A stretch of DNA of 5,361 bases from the NCBI GenBank assembly GCA_012798055.1, contig JAAZOA010000314.1:1-5361 (forward strand), read 5' to 3'. Under the pieces are notes generated by a model that searched no databases, had not been told where the DNA came from, and saw only the letters and a program-made list of their open reading frames with translations. Positions 1 through 5,251 of this stretch are shown here, one piece after another; position 1 is the first letter of the stretch; the number at the start of each line of letters is the position of its first letter. This DNA comes from Syntrophomonadaceae bacterium. GTDB taxonomy: Bacteria; Bacillota; Syntrophomonadia; Syntrophomonadales; Syntrophomonadaceae. Position numbers and translations under genes: made by a program.

Positions 1-1362
1 CTTCTTTTTTCCGGGGAACACCTCACACCAACCTGCCTGGCTGCCCCCACAGGGCCCATTGCGCTGGTTCTTGGGACATTGCGACATGGGGCACAGATAT
101 GCGAGGTCGAGCAGCGCGCAATCACCGCAATCTCTGCACGAGTTACCGGCTACTTTCAGGGCGTGTTCAAGCGGATATTTTGCGGGATTACTCTTGCCCT
201 GATAATATCTTTGCATCAGGGGGAACAGGTTTTTACCCGGGGTAAAAAACCAGTGGTGGAGCAACCGCATCATACGGTAATTAATGCCCGGGTTCATTTC
301 TGGCTGCCTGCCGGCGCGATCATCTGGCTGGCTGGTGTTCAGGCCGGTCTGCGGATCCCTTTGATAGTAATAGAATCCGCCCGGCTGGGGGAAGTCAAAT
401 TCCGGTAATAAGCTGGTCCATTCCCGGGAAAGTCGTTCCCCTTGCTCGAGGATATACCTGACCTGCTCGTATTTGATATTGTGTCCCCCCAAGTGGACCC
501 CATCAAAACCCATGCCTTTCATTATCGCATACATTTTGGCAGCACGAAGCAGGCGGGCACTCCTCCCCTGGTCCTTTTCATTTCTCTCCCGGTCAATCCG
601 GGCCAGGAGTTCCTCGGTCACAACGCAGCCCGGCAGCTGATTGGCATGCATGATCCTGGCAGCTCCAAAAGGCAAAACATATATATTACCGATTACCGGC
701 ATATCAGCATCGATAGTCTTCACATACTGCAAGACCTCATGAAACTTACGCGCATCGAATCCTAATTGCGTGACTACGAAACCTGCCCCAGCGGCGATCT
801 TCTTCTCCAATTTGAAATATTGGGTCATCAGTTCCGATTCGGTCGCTTTAAAGGGCGAAACCACGCTGCCGGCAAAGAATGCACTGGGTTTGAGCCGGTT
901 TATGCCGGCACCCTCCCCGGTCACCAGGCCTTGGTTCATCTTGGCGATAAGGTCCATCGCCTGTACCGAATCAAGATCAAACACCGGTTTGGCCTGGCCC
1001 ATAAATCCGCCGGTCGGATAATCGCCAGTCATCACCAGCACATTCCGGACTCCAGCCCTGTCCATGGCGTAGAGCTCAGCTTCTATCTGATTGCGGTTTT
1101 TGTCTTTGCAGGTGAAGTGGACCAGTGGTTCCATCCCTAACTGCAGGATTTCCATCCCCAGGCCAACCGCCGATAACGCCGGCTTTCCCCCTGGATTGTC
1201 GGTAATAGTAACGGCGTGGATCCTTCCCTCGCTGGCTGCTTCTTTCGCTGCTTCTATGGCATTGGCCTGCGCCTTTTCACGGGCCCCTCTTCCCGGGACA
1301 AGTTCCCAGGTCACAGAGAACACATTTTTATCCACCAGGGATTCCTTGAATCTGTTCGTAAT
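1..1362 (-). CDS. metF: Methylenetetrahydrofolate reductase (MetF) fused to a cysteine-rich MetV-like C-terminal domain, 3' end outside window
   Basis: Reading the complement from base 1362 gives 454 codons without a stop, continuing past base 1. Residues 1-290 or so form the MTHFR TIM barrel, which reduces 5,10-methylene-THF to 5-methyl-THF on FAD in the methyl branch of the Wood-Ljungdahl pathway and in methionine synthesis. Visible hallmarks, counted from the ATT, are WELVPGRG (19-26, with the barrel Glu), HFTCKDKNR (82-90), MTGDYP (111-116, with the conserved Asp) and KIAAGAGFVVTQ (188-199). The C-terminal part carries a dense cysteine set (C409, C412, C415, C424, C429, C438, C446), as in the MetV-type domains of anaerobes, which probably bind a metal or Fe-S cluster and link the enzyme to ferredoxin-type electron carriers (inference). 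Only the last few tens of residues should be missing. The start is uncertain: an in-frame TAA lies at 1443-1441, and no ATG, GTG or TTG occurs before a GTG at codon 10. ATT at 1362 has GGGGGAG six bases upstream. The internal GTG (1335) would remove the first helix. Confidence 0.92.
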   Translation of the reverse strand, partial: MTNRFKESLVDKNVFSVTWELVPGRGAREKAQANAIEAAKEAASEGRIHAVTITDNPGGKPALSAVGLGMEILQLGMEPLVHFTCKDKNRNQIEAELYAMDRAGVRNVLVMTGDYPTGGFMGQAKPVFDLDSVQAMDLIAKMNQGLVTGEGAGINRLKPSAFFAGSVVSPFKATESELMTQYFKLEKKIAAGAGFVVTQLGFDARKFHEVLQYVKTIDADMPVIGNIYVLPFGAARIMHANQLPGCVVTEELLARIDRERNEKDQGRSARLLRAAKMYAIMKGMGFDGVHLGGHNIKYEQVRYILEQGERLSREWTSLLPEFDFPQPGGFYYYQRDPQTGLNTSQPDDRAGRQPEMNPGINYRMMRLLHHWFFTPGKNLFPLMQRYYQGKSNPAKYPLEHALKVAGNSCRDCGDCALLDLAYLCPMSQCPKNQRNGPCGGSQAGWCEVFPGKKK

Positions 1363-1368
1363 CGGCTT

Positions 1369-1375
1369 CTCCCCC
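1369..1375 (-). promoter_or_regulatory. Ribosome binding site that decides the metF start
   Basis: The complement reads GGGGGAG, followed by six bases and then ATT (1362-1360). The spacing is ideal, and it is the main reason for proposing an ATT start. A weaker AAGGA lies seven bases before the alternative in-frame GTG at 1335. Confidence 0.55.
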
Positions 1376-1383
1376 TTTAAAGC

Positions 1384-1463
1384 CCTTGCCGCCGGCCTAT
1401 CCGTCAGCGGATCGGCATGACTGCCTGCCCATTCAAGCGGTTAGGACCCGATGGCCGGCAAGG
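1384..1463 (-). promoter_or_regulatory. Possible structured leader RNA of metF
   Basis: In the minus-strand transcript, CCTTGCCGGCC (1463-1453) can pair with GGCCGGCGGCAAGG (1397-1384) in an 11-bp stem with a 3-nt bulge. Inside lie two small perfect hairpins, GGCA-GTCA-TGCC (1425-1414) and ATCCG-CTGA-CGGAT (1412-1399), and a weak CGG/CCG pair (1450-1438). The 3' arm of the closing stem ends eight bases before the Shine-Dalgarno sequence, and the 5' arm starts within ten bases of the predicted transcription start. This is the arrangement of a cis-regulatory leader. I do not recognise a known riboswitch, and the THF riboswitch core is not apparent. The structure could also arise by chance in GC-rich DNA. 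Confidence 0.38.
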
Positions 1464-1477
1464 TGATACACATGTAG

Positions 1478-1486
1478 ATTATAGCA
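1478..1486 (-). promoter_or_regulatory. Extended -10 promoter for metF
   Basis: The complement reads TGC-TATAAT, a consensus -10 box with the TGn extension. No good -35 box is seen at 16-18 bases, which is acceptable for extended -10 promoters. Transcription would begin near 1471, giving a leader of about 110 nt. Confidence 0.55.
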
Positions 1487-1546
1487 TAATTGCTCTGGGG
1501 CCTCGTCATGTCCCCGGAAAACCCAGCCTTACTGGATTGTTCCCAA

Positions 1547-1594
1547 ACAAAAGCACCTCCCAATAATATGACTATTGAAAAGTGCTCATTTTTT
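1547..1594. terminator. Weak hairpin, possible terminator of tRNA-Ser(GGA)
   Basis: AGCAC (1552-1556) pairs with GTGCT (1582-1586), and CAATA (1561-1565) pairs with TATTG (1573-1577), with four-base internal loops between the stems. Read leftwards, the hairpin is followed by TTTGTTT, as expected for termination of the tRNA 55 bases upstream. Read rightwards, it is followed by CA and six T. The stem is AT-rich and interrupted, so it is weak in either direction. The rest of 1487-1640 holds no recognisable gene. Confidence 0.4.
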
Positions 1595-1638
1595 AGTCCG
1601 ATTTCTGTCCACTCGATCGTCTGAGATCGCGGATTTGT

Positions 1639-1735
<97 letters not shown>

Positions 1736-1827
1736 ACGATTTGTCTTTGTCGGTTCTCCCTGCCGCCTCATCAGTACCTTCAGTACCTGGCGGTGAATGG
1801 TCCGCTCCTGACCTAGACGACTCTAGT

Positions 1828-1856
1828 ATTTTACCCTAAAAATAACCTCCCTGCAA
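1828..1856 (-). promoter_or_regulatory. Candidate promoter for tRNA-Ser(GGA)
   Basis: The complement reads TTGCAG (1856-1851), a 17-base spacer, and TAAAAT (1833-1828). The -10 box is good and the -35 box only half matches. Transcription would start near 1821, leaving an 85-base 5' leader for processing. A 6-bp palindrome (CTGCAA-GCGCT-TTGCAG, 1851-1867) overlaps the -35 box. The intervening 1736-1827 holds a tandem 9-base duplication (1771-1788) but no gene. Confidence 0.42.
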
Positions 1857-1943
1857 GCGCTTTGCAGAGCACGGGAAAGCTGGGTATTCACCCGCTTGCC
1901 ACCGCGATGCCGTCTGCTTACGGAGCACCCGGAATGATGTATA

Positions 1944-1954
1944 TGATATATAAT
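1944..1954 (+). promoter_or_regulatory. Candidate -10 region for ktrBA
   Basis: TGATATATAAT contains a perfect TATAAT (1949-1954) and, in another register, an extended -10 (TGA-TATATA). No convincing -35 box lies 16-18 bases upstream. A start near 1961 would place the first leader stem about seven bases into the transcript, which fits. Between 1868 and 1943 I see nothing recognisable. Confidence 0.4.
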
Positions 1955-1967
1955 AGATAAAAAGTTC

Positions 1968-2083
1968 ATCCCCCGAGTTTATTGCCACTACGCGCCGCGC
2001 AGGAAGCCACATGCCCTTGTCAGTCCGGAATCCTTTAACTTCGGGCATCCGCCTGTTTCCGCATCCTGAACTCACCCGGGGAT
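1968..2083 (+). promoter_or_regulatory. Structured 5' leader of the ktr operon
   Basis: ATCCCC (1968-1973) pairs with GGGGAT (2078-2083), and GAGTTTA (1975-1981) pairs with TGAACTC (2067-2073, one G-U pair), giving a 13-bp closing stem with a small internal loop. Nested inside are CAGG/CCTG (2000-2003 with 2052-2055) and ATGCCC/GGGCAT (2011-2016 with 2043-2048). The closing stem ends two bases before the first possible ATG and buries the GGGG there. Potassium transporter operons of Firmicutes are often preceded by the c-di-AMP (ydaO/yuaA) riboswitch, so that is the natural hypothesis. However, I do not find its strongly conserved CAGCUAAC-type segment, so I do not name it as such. Confidence 0.42.
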
Positions 2084-2120
2084 AATGACAGACTTTTCAA
2101 TGATGGGGCACGGTTTAATT

Positions 2121-3437
2121 ATGAACAAAAAACCTAGATATGGTCAATTGTTGGTCGCTGCATATGGGGGCGTCAGTATTATCGGCGCCGCCTTGCTTAT
2201 GTTGCCCATATCTTCATCCCAACCCGGGACAACTTCCCTCCTGCAGGCTTGGTTCACGGCTATGTCCGCCCTGACCGTGACCGGTCTGACTGTGGTCAAT
2301 ACCGGTACTCACTGGACTATCTTCGGCCAAGCGGTCATCCTCCTGTTGATCCAGGTGGGCGGCCTGGGTTTGATGGTCTTTTCCTCAGTCTTTTTGCTCC
2401 TGTTCGGGGTTAGGATGAATTTGGGTTATAAAGTGCTGGCGGCCCAGGAACAGGAACAATCCAACTTCACTGGTATAGCCACCCTGATCCGGCAGATCGT
2501 ATGGCTGGTGCTGGTTATAGAGATCATTGGCTTCGTTTTGCTCTACTGTTTATTTCCTGCCTCCCCCGGACAGTCCTTCGCCCATAAGGTTTTTTTCGCC
2601 TTGTTTCATGCGGTGAGTTCATTCAATGGAGCTGGCTTTGATATAAGCGGAGCCAGCATGGTTCCTTTCCGCCATTTAAACCTGGTAAATACGGTAGTCA
2701 TCATCCTGATTTTCTTAGGCAGCCTGGGGTACCTGGTCCTGTTGGAACTAATCGGCCTATTCAAACGCCGCCCCCGGCTCAGCCTCCACTCCCGCTTGGT
2801 ATTGATCGTAACGGTCTCGATCACCCTGTTTGGAGCCGGGTTCTATTTTTTAACGGAATATACCGCTTCGCTAGCCGGATTGTCATGGTACCAAAAACTC
2901 GTGGAGAGTCTGTTCCAAAGCATTACCCGCACCTGCGGTTTTGTTACTGTCCCGGTAACCAGCTGGAGCGAACCTTTTCAATTCCTCAGCATAATCATGA
3001 TGTTTATTGGCGCCAGTCCAGGTTCGGTCGGCGGAGGCATAAAAACTACCACTTTTGCAGTAATAGTCTTGGCAGCCTGGTCCCTAGCCCGGGGCAAGCG
3101 CGAGGTGGTGGTCATGGAACGAGAAATAGACTCCGCCAGTGTATCCAAAGCCTTTACCGTCACCGTCCTGGCTTTGGTCATGGTCTGTGTCGGAACCCTG
3201 ATCCTAATGGTCCTTGAAAATCTGCCGTTCCTGGAAGTTTTGTTTGAAGTTGTCTCCGCCCTGGCTACGGTTGGTCTGACCATGGGCATCACTGAACATC
3301 TTTCCCCTCTCAGTACGTTTATAATCGGAATGTTGATGTTTATCGGCCGGATAGGAGTCCTGTCAATCGTGGTATTATTGGGTCAGTCGGAAGCCGACCG
3401 CATTCATTATATGAAAGAGACCATCATCATCGGTTAG
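2121..3437 (+). CDS. ktrB: TrkH/KtrB-family potassium uptake translocation subunit
   Basis: From ATG 2121 the product is 438 aa, the usual KtrB length, and strongly hydrophobic with about eight to ten membrane segments. It is the K+-translocating subunit of a Ktr/Trk uptake system, built from four membrane-pore-membrane repeats. All four pore-loop motifs are visible: TVTGLT (Gly55), FNGAGFD (Gly172), TRTCGF (Gly273) and ATVGLT (Gly385). The family block IGASPGSVGGGIKTTT (296-311), just after the third loop, and GRIGV (409-413), near the C terminus, are also present. The third loop has Cys where TRTAGF is more usual. In-frame ATGs at 2085, 2100 and 2103 would add up to 12 residues. I prefer 2121 because MNKKPRYGQLL leads directly into the first membrane helix, but no start has a good ribosome site. 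ktrA follows 34 bases downstream with no terminator between, so the two are co-transcribed. The close fit to KtrB plus a separate small RCK protein favours KtrAB over TrkAH. Confidence 0.94.
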   Translation: MNKKPRYGQLLVAAYGGVSIIGAALLMLPISSSQPGTTSLLQAWFTAMSALTVTGLTVVNTGTHWTIFGQAVILLLIQVGGLGLMVFSSVFLLLFGVRMNLGYKVLAAQEQEQSNFTGIATLIRQIVWLVLVIEIIGFVLLYCLFPASPGQSFAHKVFFALFHAVSSFNGAGFDISGASMVPFRHLNLVNTVVIILIFLGSLGYLVLLELIGLFKRRPRLSLHSRLVLIVTVSITLFGAGFYFLTEYTASLAGLSWYQKLVESLFQSITRTCGFVTVPVTSWSEPFQFLSIIMMFIGASPGSVGGGIKTTTFAVIVLAAWSLARGKREVVVMEREIDSASVSKAFTVTVLALVMVCVGTLILMVLENLPFLEVLFEVVSALATVGLTMGITEHLSPLSTFIIGMLMFIGRIGVLSIVVLLGQSEADRIHYMKETIIIG

Positions 3438-3458
3438 AAGCACTAGAACATACACACT

Positions 3459-3463
3459 GGAGG
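3459..3463 (+). promoter_or_regulatory. Ribosome binding site of ktrA
   Basis: GGAGG is eight bases before ATG 3472 and only five before the adjacent in-frame TTG at 3469. The spacing and codon preference favour ATG. Confidence 0.8.
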
Positions 3464-3471
3464 TTTGATTG

Positions 3472-4134
3472 ATGCGCAAATCCATATTGGTTGTAGGGGT
3501 GGGTAGGTTTGGCAGAGGTCTGATTGAAGCGCTGTACGAATTAGGCCATGAGATTTTTGCCATTGACAGTGACGTAGAGGCGTTGAATGAGGTAAGAGAC
3601 ATGGTTCTTTCCGGAGCCATCATAAATGTAGCCGAAAATGATCAGGCGCTGATCAGGATCGTGGGCAAAAAGAGCTTTGATGCGGCGGTGGTAGCTATCA
3701 CCCGGGAATTCGAAGGGGCATTGATCGCTGCCCACATTCTTAAGGAAGCTGGGATTCCCATATATGCCAAAGCCGCCAACAAGACCCGGGGCAACATCCT
3801 CATGAAGATGGGGGTAGAACAGGTGATATTCCCAGAGCACGATTCCGGCCGGCGCCTGGCTCATCTGATCGACAATGTAAACGCAATCGATATTTTGGAA
3901 TTGCCCCAGGGTTATGTGGTGGAACAGATAATAATCGGCCCCGGGTATGACAACAAAACCATTCAGGCCTTGAACACCAATAATCGCCTGGGGATCTGGT
4001 TTCTGGTCATTTATCACGGGGGCAGCTCATATGTTCCCGATGCCTCCAGCCGTCTATACCAGGGAGACATGGCCATTATTTTCGGCAGGAAAGAAAACAT
4101 GAAGACCCTGGAGCGTGAAAACAGCAAAGTCTAA
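3472..4134 (+). CDS. ktrA: KtrA-type RCK potassium channel regulatory subunit
   Basis: A soluble 220-aa protein with two domains. The N-terminal RCK domain is a Rossmann fold. It opens with ILVVGVGRFGRG, whose GxGxxG (9-14) binds nucleotide, and strand 2 ends in Asp32 (AIDSD), the residue that contacts the ribose. The RCK_C domain spans about 138-215. Family members form an octameric ring beneath the KtrB dimer and gate K+ uptake with ATP/ADP or NAD(H); in some Firmicutes RCK_C also binds c-di-AMP. Whether this one does cannot be read from the sequence. Length is normal for KtrA and about half that of the duplicated TrkA. It is the second gene of the operon, 34 bases after ktrB, and its stop lies 46 bases before a hairpin shared with the convergent tRNA-Ser(CGA). 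Confidence 0.93.
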   Translation: MRKSILVVGVGRFGRGLIEALYELGHEIFAIDSDVEALNEVRDMVLSGAIINVAENDQALIRIVGKKSFDAAVVAITREFEGALIAAHILKEAGIPIYAKAANKTRGNILMKMGVEQVIFPEHDSGRRLAHLIDNVNAIDILELPQGYVVEQIIIGPGYDNKTIQALNTNNRLGIWFLVIYHGGSSYVPDASSRLYQGDMAIIFGRKENMKTLERENSKV

Positions 4135-4180
4135 CCGCTGCAGCACCTCCCTTTCATCCGACAAGTCGACAAAGACACAA

Positions 4181-4212
4181 ATCCCGTTTCCTTGTCTCCA
4201 AGGAAACGGGAT
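4181..4212 (-). terminator. Intrinsic terminator of tRNA-Ser(CGA), possibly also for ktrA
   Basis: A perfect 14-bp inverted repeat, ATCCCGTTTCCTTG (4181-4194) with CAAGGAAACGGGAT (4199-4212), has a TCTC loop. Read leftwards it starts 13 bases after the tRNA 3' end and is followed by TTGTGTCTTTGT, an acceptable U-rich tail. Read rightwards (for ktrA) the tail CGAAATTTGC is poor, though the very stable stem may still stop convergent transcription. Confidence 0.78.
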
Positions 4213-4225
4213 CGAAATTTGCTTA

Positions 4226-4319
4226 TGGCGGAGAGATAGGGATTCGAACCCTAGAGGCGGGGTTCAGCCGCCTACTCGATTTCGAGTCGAGCGCCTTCGA
4301 CCAACTCGGCCATCTCTCC
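4226..4319 (-). tRNA. tRNA-Ser(CGA)
   Basis: The acceptor GGAGAGA (4319-4313) pairs with TCTCTCC (4236-4230), then G and an encoded CCA (4228-4226). The T arm is TAGGG-TTCGAAT-CCCTA. The anticodon stem CTCGA/TCGAG encloses the loop CTCGAAA, with anticodon CGA at 4284-4282, reading UCG. The long variable arm (GGCGG/CCGCC) is perfect and confirms serine identity. It is a paralogue of the tRNA-Ser(GGA) on the other side of the ktr operon, with near-identical anticodon-stem and variable-arm bases. It should be transcribed leftwards into the hairpin at 4181-4212. Confidence 0.96.
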
Positions 4320-4340
4320 CGATAATATATGTGCAGAACT

Positions 4341-4475
4341 TGCCCAAAAAATGAGCGCAGTTAGCATTTTGGCAACCCATCCCCTAAGCCATCAAGCCTG
4401 GTGTAGCTCCGACGAGTGACTTTACCTTCTATAGCCAGGGTTTTAGCCGCTCCAGTCGCAGTCCAAGGCCAATGC
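4341..4475 (-). ncRNA. Candidate switch-like structured RNA upstream of tRNA-Ser(CGA)
   Basis: In the minus-strand transcript, GCATTGGC (4475-4468) can close a roughly 110-nt domain by pairing with GCCAAAATGC (4373-4364). The same downstream segment can instead pair with CATTTTTTGGGCA (4353-4341) to make a terminator-like hairpin. Only one of the two pairings can exist at a time. Inside the domain, CCTGG (4439-4435) pairs with CCAGG (4401-4397), extended by TAG/CTA (4431-4429 with 4406-4404). The segment starts about five bases after a predicted transcription start and ends 21 bases before the tRNA. No open reading frame fits. I do not recognise the RNA family; it could be a small RNA, a tRNA leader or a relic of a mobile element. 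Confidence 0.35.
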
Positions 4476-4486
4476 GTCGCTAGTTA

Positions 4487-4515
4487 ACTATACCTTATTT
4501 AGCGGCTCTATTCAA
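4487..4515 (-). promoter_or_regulatory. Sigma-70 type promoter for tRNA-Ser(CGA) or an upstream RNA
   Basis: The complement reads TTGAAT (4515-4510), exactly 17 bases, and TATAGT (4492-4487), four and five matches to consensus. Transcription would start near 4480, about 160 bases before the tRNA. The rest of 4516-4611 shows no feature. Confidence 0.58.
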
Positions 4516-4611
4516 GAATTACCCGGCAAAGAGGCCCGGATGAATGCCAACTCTTCCCACCCCTCTGTCGGTTAATCAATTCATCTCAATCGCGGGTGAA
4601 GCATCTCGACT

Positions 4612-4929
4612 TTATTCTTCCACAATAACCTGGCTGATCTGAATTATGGGGGTTATATTGGTAAAATTGGGCCTTTCGACCGCCATTTTGCTTAGATTGG
4701 AAAAGTAGGCCGAGACGCCTTCTTCTTCAGTATCAAAATAGAATTGGCCCATGGCGCGAAAGAAAGGTGGGGCATCAGGCTCTCCGCCATATATGCCCTG
4801 GTCCACTACCACCTTTTTCAGGGCCTCACCGAACCATTCCCGCAGCAAAGGCACATATACCTCGCAATAGTATTTCATATCGAATGTTGCACCTTCTCCA
4901 TTAGGATAAAAGGAACCTATTTTAACCAT
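4612..4929 (-). CDS. EthD-family dimeric alpha+beta barrel protein
   Basis: The ORF encodes 105 aa, the normal size for a single EthD domain (about 100 aa). It opens MVKIGSFYPN, then FDMKYY (16-21), a PLL helix start, a central IYGG turn, and the closing strand NFTNITPIIQISQV, which together are typical of EthD. The fold is a ferredoxin-like barrel that works as a dimer. EthD was named from ethyl tert-butyl ether degradation clusters, but its chemistry is unsettled and most members have no known role. Where many members have His in the helix after the YY pair (YYxxxHxPL), this one has Tyr25, so a catalytic role that depends on that His is doubtful. AAAGGA lies ten bases before ATG 4929; a TTG at 4935 is the alternative start, four bases from it. 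The gene appears monocistronic and has no clear terminator before 4515. Confidence 0.85.
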   Translation of the reverse strand: MVKIGSFYPNGEGATFDMKYYCEVYVPLLREWFGEALKKVVVDQGIYGGEPDAPPFFRAMGQFYFDTEEEGVSAYFSNLSKMAVERPNFTNITPIIQISQVIVEE

Positions 4930-4977
4930 TGCCAAACCATCCTTTCATTCGTCTGCTTCATCGATCATGGGTCCGTT

Positions 4978-5100
4978 CCAGGTTGTCTGCCCACCCCCTC
5001 AAATCAAGACCTGGCTCGGATTAAGAGGCACTCCTGCTTTCTCAGTGCTGCTCCCCTTCCCGGCTGGATCCCGTTAACAGCGGTCATGATTCCCGTCACT
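4978..5100 (-). promoter_or_regulatory. Long leader of the EthD gene with hairpins
   Basis: Between a predicted start near 5100 and the gene lie about 170 untranslated bases. Reading the minus strand, GCACT/AGTGC (5048-5044 with 5032-5028) makes a hairpin, and CCAGGT/ACCTGG (5014-5009 with 4983-4978) makes another. No ORF fits. Some blocks resemble parts of a cobalamin riboswitch (GGGAA, CCGC..TGT.AACGGG, CCGGGAAGG) in the right order, but essential blocks are missing, so no riboswitch is called. Confidence 0.28.
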
Positions 5101-5106
5101 CAGACC

Positions 5107-5135
5107 ATTCTATTAAGACAAGTTTATGTTATCAG
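5107..5135 (-). promoter_or_regulatory. Candidate promoter of the EthD gene
   Basis: The complement reads CTGATA (5135-5130), a 17-base spacer and TAGAAT (5112-5107), four and five matches to consensus. It lies after the terminator of the preceding gene, which supports an independent transcription unit. Confidence 0.45.
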
Positions 5136-5190
5136 TCGGTTTCCTACAATCCCCAAATGCACCCCGCTTGTTTAAAGCGCGGGAGAAGAT

Positions 5191-5224
5191 AAAAAACACT
5201 CCCCGCTTGATTGGCGAAAAGTGT
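5191..5224 (-). terminator. Intrinsic terminator of the gene at the right edge
   Basis: On the minus strand, ACACTTTTCGC (5224-5214) pairs with GCGGGGAGTGT (5206-5196) over 11 bp, three of them consecutive U-G pairs, with a 7-base loop and a following run of T (5196-5191). On the plus strand the same three positions are C-A mismatches, so the terminator works in one direction only. This shows that a minus-strand gene ends just to the right. Confidence 0.8.
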
Positions 5225-5251
5225 TGGATATTAACGTGCAAATGCGGAGTC

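Noticed and set aside
79..1420. Several plus-strand ORFs of 83-124 codons
   Set aside because: All are shadows of the minus-strand metF frame, which shows clear MTHFR motifs throughout.
1771..1788. Tandem duplication of TCAGTACCT
   Set aside because: There are only two copies of nine bases, inside a tRNA leader, with no sign of function.
1836..2075. 79-codon minus-strand ORF upstream of ktrB
   Set aside because: It shows no domain or convincing ribosome site, and it covers the promoter of tRNA-Ser(GGA) and the foldable ktrB leader.
3541..4017. 158-codon minus-strand ORF
   Set aside because: It lies wholly inside ktrA, whose RCK motifs and ribosome site make ktrA the real gene. It has no ribosome site or recognisable domain.
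4115..4354. Plus-strand ORF containing RDSNPRG across the tRNA-Ser(CGA)
   Set aside because: It is the antisense translation of a serine tRNA, a well-known false protein, and it overlaps the end of ktrA and the terminator.
4320..4611. Insertion-sequence or MITE remnant upstream of tRNA-Ser(CGA)
   Set aside because: The segment has an unusual look, but I found no terminal inverted repeats, target duplication or transposase fragment. The idea is kept only as an alternative for the candidate RNA.
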